A DNA stretch of 53,993 bases. It comes from Bacteroidales bacterium (lineage in GTDB: Bacteria > Bacteroidota > Bacteroidia > Bacteroidales > UBA1402). A program made the position numbers and the translations under genes. The stretch's first letter is position 1, and each line of letters starts with the position of its first letter. The stretch spans positions 113,199 to 167,191 of the forward strand of contig JAFODP010000008.1 in assembly GCA_017380635.1 (NCBI GenBank), read 5' to 3'. The notes under the pieces were generated by a model. That model was given only the letters and a program-made list of their open reading frames with translations. It was not told the DNA's origin and searched no databases. Shown piece after piece: positions 28,664 through 35,814 of this stretch.

Positions 28664-30238
28664 TTATAATACAAAGCGAAAACCGGCACCCAGATTCAAG
28701 CTGAAAGGCTTTTTGGTACGGATACTCATAGGCTGATTGGTGTCGAAATAATAATTCAGCGCAGGCTGGAAATACACTTGCCAACGCGAAGAAAAGGTGT
28801 AGGCCAAGCCAAAAGAAGCCGCCGCATACGGTTGCACTCCCGACACCGACTGCGTGGTATTTGCCGTAGAATATTCTCCTGTAAGCGAGTTTCTTAACTC
28901 GGAATGTTGCAAGGCACAAAGAGCTTTTTCAAGCCCACCGCCAGCTGCCGCATACACGCGCCAAGAACGATGATTCACCATATCTACAGCCAAACTAAGT
29001 GGAAGACCCAGATAATGCAAAGACTGATCCAGGGTCCAACTGGTGGCATTTTCCTGATTTCCTTGAATTTCCGACAAAAGATAGGTGTAAGTCAAACCCG
29101 TTTGCAAAGAGAACAAGCGCGACAAAGGAATATCGAACGTCAAGCCAAAAGTGATAGGATAATGAAAAGTTGGCGTATACGATTTCATCTGTCCGACACT
29201 CAGATTTTCAGGCACTTTCCATTCGTTTTCCAAACTAGCCGAGCGCAAGGCCACAGACGCATTCTGTCGCGTAATGCCCGTCACCGGCGACATATTCATC
29301 ACCGTATTCTGATTCAGAGGCGAAGCCGAAGCCAGCAAGCCATTGTTCTGCGAAAAAGACAATCCATAAGCCAGCGAACGTTTCTTCGATTTTTTCTTCT
29401 GACGACGCGCATCAGCATAAGCTTCTTCTATACTGCGCTCATACACAAACTCTTCTTTTCGTGGCAATTGCAACTGATACTGAATTTTCCCCGTAAAACC
29501 ACCCGGATGCTGCTCGAGTTTAAAATTTCCCTCGTCATAACTTTCGGGGTTAGGTCTCGGCTTAGTAATACCAATATATCGAGGCGTCATCATATCGTCC
29601 AAATAAGCCTCTTCCGAAGGATCTTCTTCGTCCGAAACGGCCAGCAAATCGGCAGGCTTGTTTACCGAGGTCGAAGAATATCCGAATTGAGTTTCCATGA
29701 CATCTTCCGAAAGCAGCTCATCGTCCGAAACGGCCAGCAAATCGGCCAAAACACTTTCATCAACTGAAGGATGACTTCCAATGCGTATCAAAGCTTCCGT
29801 TTCCGCCGCAACCTCGGCTTCTGCCACGACTTCCACTTCGCTTTTCATTTCCGCCACGGTTTCCGACTCGCTTTTCGCTTCGGCTACGGGTTCCAATGAC
29901 AAAGCCGACGAGCGCTCATTTCGAGAGGAGGACAAATCTTCTGCGCGAGCCACAAAATCAGATGACAAAATCGAATCGGAAAACGCCGCCTCTTGCGAAA
30001 GCAAAGGCGCAACCGTTTCATCGGAGGGCGAAGCAAAAATCAGCAACAAAGCAATCGCTGCCGCCACCGCCGATGCAGCCGTCAGCCAAGGCCACCAAGT
30101 CTTTTTAGGACGCGGCATCGGCACAGGCTCAGGTCGAAGCTCTTCGGGAGTGAAGAAACTGTCGAAATCGGGCAAATCGGAGACTTGGTATTCCGACAAA
30201 CGCCGTTTCAGATATGATTGTAATTCTTTGTCTGTCAT
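28664..30238 (-). CDS. Anti-sigma factor fused to outer-membrane beta-barrel (dual membrane-spanning type)
   Basis: Protein of 524 residues in four parts. Residues 1-48 are cytoplasmic and anti-sigma-like (MTDKELQSYLKRRLSEYQ; DLPDFDSFF). Residues 49-70 form one inner-membrane helix. Residues ~71-300 are a low-complexity acidic linker rich in A, E and S. Residues ~300-524 are an outer-membrane beta-barrel ending in FSLNLGAGFRFVL with a terminal aromatic-hydrophobic strand. There is no cleavable signal. The segment ADLLAVSD occurs twice (165-172, 196-203), encoded by a 26-nt direct repeat. The gene starts 4 nt after the ECF sigma gene. This fits the dual membrane-spanning anti-sigma (Dma) class described in Bacteroides thetaiotaomicron, where it links the outer-membrane state to a sigma factor; the match is by architecture only. 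Confidence 0.82.
   Translation of the reverse strand: MTDKELQSYLKRRLSEYQVSDLPDFDSFFTPEELRPEPVPMPRPKKTWWPWLTAASAVAAAIALLLIFASPSDETVAPLLSQEAAFSDSILSSDFVARAEDLSSSRNERSSALSLEPVAEAKSESETVAEMKSEVEVVAEAEVAAETEALIRIGSHPSVDESVLADLLAVSDDELLSEDVMETQFGYSSTSVNKPADLLAVSDEEDPSEEAYLDDMMTPRYIGITKPRPNPESYDEGNFKLEQHPGGFTGKIQYQLQLPRKEEFVYERSIEEAYADARRQKKKSKKRSLAYGLSFSQNNGLLASASPLNQNTVMNMSPVTGITRQNASVALRSASLENEWKVPENLSVGQMKSYTPTFHYPITFGLTFDIPLSRLFSLQTGLTYTYLLSEIQGNQENATSWTLDQSLHYLGLPLSLAVDMVNHRSWRVYAAAGGGLEKALCALQHSELRNSLTGEYSTANTTQSVSGVQPYAAASFGLAYTFSSRWQVYFQPALNYYFDTNQPMSIRTKKPFSLNLGAGFRFVL
29628..29746. repeat. Pair of 26-nt direct repeats in the anti-sigma linker
   Basis: The same 26 nt occur at 29628-29653 and 29721-29746, exactly 93 nt (31 codons) apart, in frame. 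They encode the two ADLLAVSD copies. Recombination between them would delete or add 31 residues without a frameshift. Confidence 0.9.
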
Positions 30239-30242
30239 ATTC

Positions 30243-30806
30243 TTATCTGTTTTTCTCCAACATTTCTTGTAACAATTTCCTGGCGCGTAAAAAATACACC
30301 CTCGAGGTATTTTCGCTAACGTTCAAACTATCGGCAATTTCTTTGTGCGAATAGCCATCGATGGCGAACATATTGAAAACCGTCCGATAAACTTCGGGCA
30401 AACGCGCCACACATTGCATAATTTCTTCGGCCGACATCTTGTCGAGAACGGAATAATCGGCTTGCGAAAGTCCGCGCGCCTCTTCCACATCGACCGTGAA
30501 AGGCTGATCGGCCGTTTTGCGCAATTGTCCCAAAGCCGTATTCACAAAAATCTTGCGAATCCATCCATCGAAAGAGCCTTCAAATTTAAAATCGGCGAGA
30601 TGCGCAAAAACTTTCACAAAAGCATCGTGCAACAAATCTATCGCCGATTCGCGGTCGTTGGTATAGCGCAGGCAAATGGGCATCATGCGCTGGGCATACA
30701 TCTCGTACATACGCCGTTGTGCGGAGCGCTCACCACGAAGGCAAGCCTCCACCAAAAGACGCTCTGCTTGAGTACAACCCATATTATTTTCTTCCAACTC
30801 GGACAT
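30243..30806 (-). CDS. ECF RNA polymerase sigma factor
   Basis: Extracytoplasmic-function sigma-70 factor, 187 residues. Region 2 spans ~15-85 with AIDLLHDAFVKVFAHL and GWIRKIFVNTALGQL. Region 4 spans ~130-185 with LPEVYRTVFNMFAIDGYSHK and IADSLNVSENTSRVYFLRAR. It is immediately followed by the anti-sigma/beta-barrel gene (4-nt gap), so the pair is a regulatory module. The next ATG (MGCTQAERL, 30782) is an alternative start. No -7 element of the housekeeping type was seen upstream, which leaves room for autoregulation. Targets are unknown. Confidence 0.94.
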   Translation of the reverse strand: MSELEENNMGCTQAERLLVEACLRGERSAQRRMYEMYAQRMMPICLRYTNDRESAIDLLHDAFVKVFAHLADFKFEGSFDGWIRKIFVNTALGQLRKTADQPFTVDVEEARGLSQADYSVLDKMSAEEIMQCVARLPEVYRTVFNMFAIDGYSHKEIADSLNVSENTSRVYFLRARKLLQEMLEKNR

Positions 30807-30894
30807 GATAGACCAAAAACATCTTAAAATGTTACACGGATTATGTTAAAATTTCTTGGCATTATATTTGCAAAGAGAAGCAAAGGAACAAAAT

Positions 30895-30926
30895 TTTGCC
30901 CGTTATCGCTAGTTGATTTATCTTTG
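30895..30926 (+). promoter_or_regulatory. Promoter of the TerB-DnaJ gene
   Basis: TTTG (30895-30898), 20 nt, TATCTTTG (30919-30926). It lies 18 nt before the ATG at 30944, in the 137-nt gap shared with the divergent sigma-factor gene. Confidence 0.7.
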
Positions 30927-30943
30927 TAACATATTTTTAACAC

Positions 30944-31693
30944 ATGAGTGCACTTAAATGGATAGGAGGCGTTGCCGGATGGGCCCTGGGCGGTCCGTTG
31001 GGCGGTATTATCGGTTATTTCATCGGCAAAATGTTCGATGGCATGAACTCCGGAGAATACGCCGTCGAAAACGATAGAAGCTACGGCAATACCTACAAAC
31101 GTCAACAGACACACGAAGGCGATTTCGGCATCAGCTTGCTGGTGTTGTCGGCTGCGGTGATGAAAGCCGATGCTTCGGTGAAACGTTCGGAACTCGATTA
31201 CGTCAAAGCCTTTTTCAAACATCAATTCGGACAAGAAAAAGCCGCGCAATACATTCTCATTCTCAAAGAAATTCTGCAAAAAGACATCAACTTGCCGGAA
31301 GTTTGCCAACAGATTCGCATGATGATGGACCACGCTTCGCGTCTGCAATTGCTGCATTATTTGTTCGGATTGAGCCTCAGCGACGGATCGGCCTGCGAAG
31401 CTGAAATTCAATTGATTAAAAGAATCGCAAGCTATCTGGGCATTTCTTCGGTCGATTTCGAATCGATTAAGGCAATGTTTGTCAAGAATACCGAAAGCGC
31501 TTACAAGATCCTGGAAATCAGCCCCGAAGCCAGCAACGAAGAAGTAAAGAAAGCCTACAAGAAAATGGCCATCAAATATCATCCCGACAAAGTGAGTCAT
31601 TTGGGCGAAGATGTACAACGCCAGGCCAAGGAAAAATTCCAGCAACTCAATGCCGCTTACGAAGAAATTAAAAAAGAACGCGGCATGAATTAA
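30944..31693 (+). CDS. TerB-like and J-domain protein (DjlA-like co-chaperone)
   Basis: Protein of 249 residues. Residues ~5-28 form a glycine-rich hydrophobic segment (GGVAGWALGGPLGGIIGYFI), likely a membrane anchor. Residues ~55-165 resemble a TerB domain (FGISLLVLSAAVMKADASVK). The last ~65 residues are a J-domain with SAYKILEISPEASNEEVKKA and the HPD tripeptide in KYHPDKV. This is the DjlA layout, predicted to stimulate DnaK at the inner membrane. Its targets are unknown. Confidence 0.9.
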   Translation: MSALKWIGGVAGWALGGPLGGIIGYFIGKMFDGMNSGEYAVENDRSYGNTYKRQQTHEGDFGISLLVLSAAVMKADASVKRSELDYVKAFFKHQFGQEKAAQYILILKEILQKDINLPEVCQQIRMMMDHASRLQLLHYLFGLSLSDGSACEAEIQLIKRIASYLGISSVDFESIKAMFVKNTESAYKILEISPEASNEEVKKAYKKMAIKYHPDKVSHLGEDVQRQAKEKFQQLNAAYEEIKKERGMN

Positions 31694-31719
31694 ACCTTTT
31701 TATCATACACCCATCTAAG

Positions 31720-31758
31720 CGTCTGTTTTGCAAAATTTACAAAGCAGACGTTTTTTTT
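31720..31758 (+). terminator. Terminator between the DnaJ-like and DUF4890-like genes
   Basis: CGTCTGTTTTG (31720-31730) pairs with CAAAGCAGACG (31740-31750) over 11 bp with one G-T pair, 9-nt loop, followed by eight T. The gene at 31783 therefore needs its own promoter or readthrough; no clear TAnnTTTG lies in the 24 nt between. Confidence 0.85.
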
Positions 31759-31782
31759 ATCAAAGAACTTAACAACTTTATT

Positions 31783-32226
31783 ATGAAAGCTTTATTATCA
31801 CTCATCTTGGCTTTTGCGTCTTTAAGTTTGATGGCGCAAGATCGTCCGCAAGGACAAAGAGGCCCCAGAGAAGGTCGTCCCCAATGGACAGTTGCCGATC
31901 GCGCAGAAAGAGAAACTGCTAGAATCCACGAAGCTGTCAATTTGACAGACAAACAAATCGCCAATGTATATAAGGTGGTGTATGTTTGCGCCAAGCAAGA
32001 TTCTATCCAGATGGCAGAAATGCGTGCCAAACGCGCAAGTGGCGAAGCGATGAATTTCGACAGAGAAGCCTTCAGAAAACAAAACGAAGAAAAAGAAGCC
32101 GCCAAGAAAGAAGCTTTGAACAAGATTTTCACCAAAGAACAAAGCAAGAAATACGAAGCTTGGTTGGAAGAATTGGCCAGACAACGCCAACAAAGAGGCC
32201 AAGGTCAGAGAGGTCCAAGACAATAA
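31783..32226 (+). CDS. Small secreted DUF4890-like protein
   Basis: Protein of 147 residues with a signal peptide (MKALLSLILAFASLSLMAQ). The mature part is highly charged, with helical stretches (RAERETARIHEAVNLTDKQI; AAKKEALNKIFTKEQSKKYE) flanked by R/G/Q/P-rich ends (RPQGQRGPREGRPQ and RQQRGQGQRGPRQ). The layout of helices with an LT-type motif recalls periplasmic Spy/CpxP-like proteins and the Bacteroidetes DUF4890 family. Its role is unknown; a periplasmic chaperone or stress sensor is a guess. Confidence 0.72.
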   Translation: MKALLSLILAFASLSLMAQDRPQGQRGPREGRPQWTVADRAERETARIHEAVNLTDKQIANVYKVVYVCAKQDSIQMAEMRAKRASGEAMNFDREAFRKQNEEKEAAKKEALNKIFTKEQSKKYEAWLEELARQRQQRGQGQRGPRQ

Positions 32227-32254
32227 TCTATACCACTACCTAAAGTACGAGAGT

Positions 32255-33034
32255 TTAGCCGGCCACGGATGCAGCAATGCCCGTGGCCTTTTTTAATTGT
32301 TCGGCAATCTCGCGGAGTTTTTCCACCGGAATTTTTTCGAGCGTCTTTACCGGCGCTTCCCTATCGAGGCTGTAAATCATCACCGACGAAGGCTTGATTT
32401 CGGCCACTTTCTGTATCCATGCTTGCACTTCCTCGGGCGTGGTATTATCGAACGAACGGCCTTGATACGAACCTTTCAGAAACATAGTCTGCACGATAAG
32501 CTTTCCCTGGAAAGCTTGCAGATTTTTCACCAAATCGGCCACGTTATAGGCCGGATTCCAAGGACGATTCATCTGACGCATGGTATCGTCGAAAGCTGAA
32601 TCGAGTTTCAGAATATTGTTGTCCACTTTGAGCAAAGCCTGACGGATTTCGTCGCGATGAATCTGCGTGGCATTCGACAACACCGACACTTTGACTTGCG
32701 GAAAATATTCGTCGCGCAGCGCCGTCACCACTTCGATAATTTGCGGAAATTCGGGATGCAACGTCGGTTCGCCATTGCCCGCGAAAGTAAAGACATCGGG
32801 CGTGACGCCTTCGGCCTTCAAAGCTTGCAATTTAGCTCGCAAAGCCTCTTCCACATCGCTGGCAGTCGGCAAAGGATTTTCGGTAAACATTTCTCCCAAG
32901 CCACACTCGCAATACACACAATCGAAAGTGCAGAACTTGCGCTTGAGCGGCAGCAAATTGATGCCCAGAGAAATTCCTAAACGTCGTGAATGAATGGGCC
33001 CAAAAACAATATCAGGAAACAACACCGTAGCCAT
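32255..33034 (-). CDS. Radical SAM protein (COG0731-type)
   Basis: Protein of 259 residues with the radical SAM cluster motif CTFDCVYC (Cys-x3-Cys-x2-Cys) near residues 35-42 and a SAM-binding FTFAGNGEPTLHPEF segment. The N-terminal GPIHSRRLGISLGINLLP is typical of the COG0731/Fe-S oxidoreductase group. The substrate is unknown. It begins 3 nt after nadB, so it is co-transcribed with the first quinolinate-pathway gene, though a direct role in NAD synthesis is not shown. The last codons contain a terminator for the opposite strand. Confidence 0.88.
   Translation of the reverse strand: MATVLFPDIVFGPIHSRRLGISLGINLLPLKRKFCTFDCVYCECGLGEMFTENPLPTASDVEEALRAKLQALKAEGVTPDVFTFAGNGEPTLHPEFPQIIEVVTALRDEYFPQVKVSVLSNATQIHRDEIRQALLKVDNNILKLDSAFDDTMRQMNRPWNPAYNVADLVKNLQAFQGKLIVQTMFLKGSYQGRSFDNTTPEEVQAWIQKVAEIKPSSVMIYSLDREAPVKTLEKIPVEKLREIAEQLKKATGIAASVAG
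32261..32294 (+). terminator. Plus-strand terminator embedded in the radical SAM coding end
   Basis: GGCCACGG (32261-32268) pairs with CCGTGGCC (32281-32288), 12-nt loop, followed by six T. It terminates transcription of the DUF4890-like gene but lies within the last ~13 codons of the convergent radical SAM gene. The T-run is only on the plus-strand side, so it should be one-way. Confidence 0.8.
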
Positions 33035-33037
33035 AAA

Positions 33038-34609
33038 CTACTGTTTCTTAGGCGGATAATCGATAGTGTAATGCAGGCCGCGGCTTTCTTTGCGTTCCAT
33101 CGCATGACGCGTAATGAGATAACCTACATTGATCATATTGCGCAGTTCGCAGAGTTCGCGCGTTGCCTTGCTGCGTTTGAAAAGCGCTTCGGTTTCTTCG
33201 TAGAGAATATCCAGACGATTCCAAGCGCGCGTAAGACGCGTATTGCTTCGAACGATACCCACGTAAGCTTCCATCAACTGGTTTACTTCCTTCATACTCT
33301 GAGTAATAAGCACGCGTTCTTCGGTAGAGATAGTGCCTTCGGCATTCCATTCGGGCACATCTTCGTTGAAATCGTAACGATCGATTATCGACAGAGAATG
33401 CTTGGCTGCAGCATCGGCATACACCACGGCTTCGATAAGCGAGTTGCTGGCCAGACGATTGCCGCCGTGCAAGCCCGTGCAAGAACATTCACCGATGGCA
33501 TACAAACGACGAATACTGCTTTGTCCGTCCAAATCTACCTTGATGCCGCCACAGAGATAATGCGCCGCCGGAGCCACAGGAATATAATCTTTGGTGATAT
33601 CAATGCCGATAGACAGACATTTTTTATAAATATTCGGGAAATGTTTGCGCGTTTCTTCGGGATCTTTGTGCGTCACATCCAGGTAAACGTGATCTTCGCC
33701 TCGATGTTTCATTTCGTTGTCGATGGCGCGAGCCACAATATCACGCGGAGCCAAAGAAAGTCGTTCGTCGTATTTATGCATGAATTCCTTGCCATCGAGG
33801 GTTCGCAACACACCGCCGTAACCGCGCATAGCTTCCGTGATAAGGAAAGCCGGACGATCGCCGGGATTGTACAAAGCCGTGGGATGGAACTGAATGAACT
33901 CCATGTCTTTCACCGCACCTTTTGCTCTGTAAACCATGGCAATACCATCGCCGGTAGCTACCAAAGGATTGGTGGTAGAACGATAAACCGCTTCGCAACC
34001 GCCGGTGGCCATCACCGTAATTTTCGAAAGGAAAGTATCCACCTGGCCCGTTTCTTCGTTCAGCACGTAAGCACCAAAACATCTGATGCCCTGCGTATAA
34101 CGCGTCACAATGATGCCCAGATGGTGTTGGGTGATGATTTCAACGGCAAAATGATTGGTAAAAATATCGATATTGGGATGTTGTTGCACTGCCTTGATGA
34201 GCGATCGTTGGATTTCGGCACCGGTATTATCGGCATGATGCAAGATTCTGAACTCGCTGTGTCCACCTTCGCGATGCAAATCGAACTCGCCATTTTCTTG
34301 TTTATCGAAGTTGACGCCCCAATCGATCAAGGCTTGAATCTGTTCGGGCGCGTTGTACACTACTTTGTGCACCGCCTCCGGATCGTTGATATGGTCGCCG
34401 GCAATCATGGTGTCTTGCACATGCTTTTCGAAATTGTCGACTGCCAAATTGGTAACGGCAGCAATACCGCCTTGCGCAAAATGGGTGTTTGCTTCTTCCA
34501 TTCCCGCCTTGCAAATAAGGGCAACTCGCGCTTTTTCAGCCACTTTCAGGGCGAAACTCATACCGGCCAAACCCGAACCGATAACCAAATAATCGTATTT
34601 GTGTACCAT
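33038..34609 (-). CDS. nadB: L-aspartate oxidase
   Basis: Flavoenzyme oxidising L-aspartate to iminoaspartate, the first step of de novo NAD synthesis. It has 523 residues. The FAD motif is YLVIGSGLAGMSFALKVAEK at residues 7-26. The catalytic-region landmarks are THFAQGGIAAV, REGGHSEFRILHHAD, PAAHYLCGGIKVD and the second FAD segment LYAIGECSCTGLHGGNRLAS. nadA and nadC are not in the window. A TATCTTCG -7-like element lies 37-44 nt upstream. Confidence 0.96.
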   Translation of the reverse strand: MVHKYDYLVIGSGLAGMSFALKVAEKARVALICKAGMEEANTHFAQGGIAAVTNLAVDNFEKHVQDTMIAGDHINDPEAVHKVVYNAPEQIQALIDWGVNFDKQENGEFDLHREGGHSEFRILHHADNTGAEIQRSLIKAVQQHPNIDIFTNHFAVEIITQHHLGIIVTRYTQGIRCFGAYVLNEETGQVDTFLSKITVMATGGCEAVYRSTTNPLVATGDGIAMVYRAKGAVKDMEFIQFHPTALYNPGDRPAFLITEAMRGYGGVLRTLDGKEFMHKYDERLSLAPRDIVARAIDNEMKHRGEDHVYLDVTHKDPEETRKHFPNIYKKCLSIGIDITKDYIPVAPAAHYLCGGIKVDLDGQSSIRRLYAIGECSCTGLHGGNRLASNSLIEAVVYADAAAKHSLSIIDRYDFNEDVPEWNAEGTISTEERVLITQSMKEVNQLMEAYVGIVRSNTRLTRAWNRLDILYEETEALFKRSKATRELCELRNMINVGYLITRHAMERKESRGLHYTIDYPPKKQ

Positions 34610-34645
34610 AATATTATATAAATAATGGTGTTCCTTTCGAAGCAG

Positions 34646-34653
34646 CGAAGATA
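34646..34653 (-). promoter_or_regulatory. Candidate -7 element of nadB
   Basis: TATCTTCG on the minus strand (CGAAGATA plus), one mismatch to TAnnTTTG, lies 37-44 nt before the nadB start. No matching -33 was found. Confidence 0.4.
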
Positions 34654-34684
34654 ATGTTTTTTTGGAGGAAAAAGGGATATTATC

Positions 34685-34777
34685 CTAATATTTAATCTTG
34701 AAGTAATCCAACAAGGCTTTGTAATTATCTTGCGCCGCAAGGCAAGCTGCATAGCATGGCTCTATCGGATAGCTCAT
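34685..34777 (-). CDS. Possible 30-residue peptide in the nadB-higA gap
   Basis: The 352-nt gap between nadB and the HigA gene holds only promoter elements and this open frame, ATG at 34777 to TAG at 34685. The peptide starts MSYPIEPCYAACLAAQDNYK and ends in a basic, aromatic tail (LLDYFKIKY). It has two Cys and no membrane segment. No ribosome-binding site or promoter is obvious. It may be a real small gene, a gene remnant or chance. Confidence 0.2.
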   Translation of the reverse strand: MSYPIEPCYAACLAAQDNYKALLDYFKIKY

Positions 34778-34890
34778 TTTTCATCTATTGTTATCATTGG
34801 CAAAGCTTGTCGTGATAGTACACTTTGGTTCATGATTATTTACAAGAATCGTTTTGCGTTCTCTTCTTCGAAAAAACTTGAAGCCAACTC

Positions 34891-34922
34891 TTGACATGGG
34901 GGTGCTTCTTACATTATCTTCG
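34891..34922 (+). promoter_or_regulatory. Promoter of the HigA-type gene
   Basis: TTG (34891-34893), 21 nt, TATCTTCG (34915-34922). It lies 40 nt before the ATG at 34962. The rest of the gap upstream to nadB holds no other recognised feature apart from the weak small frame. Confidence 0.5.
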
Positions 34923-34961
34923 TGCATCGAAAAAAGACAATATCTTGACCAGCGAAACATT

Positions 34962-35327
34962 ATGAATAAAGAAATGAATACACCTTTTATGGCTACTCAT
35001 CCTGGCGAAATGATTAAAGATGAGTTGCTTGAGAGAAAAATGACGCAAAAGGAGCTGGCCGAAAAAAGCGGCATCAAAACCTCTGTGTTGTGTGAGATTA
35101 TCAACGGAAAACGAGCCATCTCGGTGAAGGTTGCGCAAGCGCTGGAAAAGGCGCTCGACATTCCTATCGAAATTTGGCTTAATATGCAGACGCAATATAA
35201 ACTCGACCTTGCCAATATTGCCAGACGCAACGAACCAAGCCAGACCGTGCAACTGAACATTCCCGTGCGCGACCGTCACTTGCTCAAAGAGTTGGCTCGT
35301 AAATTCGGTTGGGTATGTATGATGTAG
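34962..35327 (+). CDS. HigA-family antitoxin-like XRE regulator without adjacent toxin
   Basis: DNA-binding protein of 121 residues. The family start THPGEMIKDELLERKMTQKE leads into a helix-turn-helix (LAEKSGIKTSVLCEIINGKR) and a dimerisation region with ALDIPIEIWLNMQTQYKLD, as in HigA/VapI antitoxins. HigB toxins are normally encoded directly upstream, but no frame of that size or character exists in 34610-34961 or downstream. It is therefore an orphan and may act as a plain regulator. The start at 34962 is chosen because the promoter overlaps the longer in-frame extension. Confidence 0.85.
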   Translation: MNKEMNTPFMATHPGEMIKDELLERKMTQKELAEKSGIKTSVLCEIINGKRAISVKVAQALEKALDIPIEIWLNMQTQYKLDLANIARRNEPSQTVQLNIPVRDRHLLKELARKFGWVCMM

Positions 35328-35339
35328 CAAGCAAAACAT

Positions 35340-35347
35340 TATCTTTG
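35340..35347 (+). promoter_or_regulatory. Candidate -7 element of the thioesterase gene
   Basis: TATCTTTG, a full match to TAnnTTTG, 25 nt before the thioesterase ATG at 35373. No well-spaced -33 element was found. Confidence 0.5.
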
Positions 35348-35372
35348 CATCAACGTTGAAAAATATTATCTG

Positions 35373-35792
35373 ATGAGTCTGACGAATTATGTGTATGAAT
35401 TGCCCATGAAGGTGCGCGACTACGAATGCGACATTCAGGGTGTGGTGAACAATGCGAATTATCAACATTATCTGGAGCACGCGCGCCACGAATTTTTGTT
35501 GTCGGTAGGCATCAGCTTTGCCGATTATCATGAAAAAGGCATCGACTTTATTGTCTACAGAATTGAAATCGATTACAAGACACCATTGCGCAGCCGCGAC
35601 GAATTTCTGGTGAGAATTCATTTGAAAAAAGATGGCATTCGTTGGATTTTCGAACAGGAAATCGTGAACAAGGCGACGGGAAAAACTTGCGTGATGGCCA
35701 AAGTGGTCTGCGTGGCTTTGGTGAACGGAAGGCCTAAAGATTGTCCGGAACTGATGGAGCAATTGCACGAGCGCCTGCCGGAATATTTTTAA
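35373..35792 (+). CDS. 4HBT-family acyl-CoA thioesterase
   Basis: Hot-dog-fold thioesterase of 139 residues. The catalytic region is RDYECDIQGVVNNANYQHYLEH, with the Asp of DxxGxVNN in the place of the 4-hydroxybenzoyl-CoA/YbgC nucleophile, followed by the helix LEHARHEFL. It is predicted to hydrolyse a short or aromatic acyl-CoA. dprA follows after 22 nt, and the pair is probably co-transcribed. Confidence 0.9.
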   Translation: MSLTNYVYELPMKVRDYECDIQGVVNNANYQHYLEHARHEFLLSVGISFADYHEKGIDFIVYRIEIDYKTPLRSRDEFLVRIHLKKDGIRWIFEQEIVNKATGKTCVMAKVVCVALVNGRPKDCPELMEQLHERLPEYF

Positions 35793-35814
35793 ACCAATTT
35801 ATTGATTTACAACC

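Noticed and set aside
34854..34961. Longer N-terminus for the HigA-type protein
   Set aside because: The added 36 residues are not family-like, and the candidate promoter (34891-34922) lies inside the extension.
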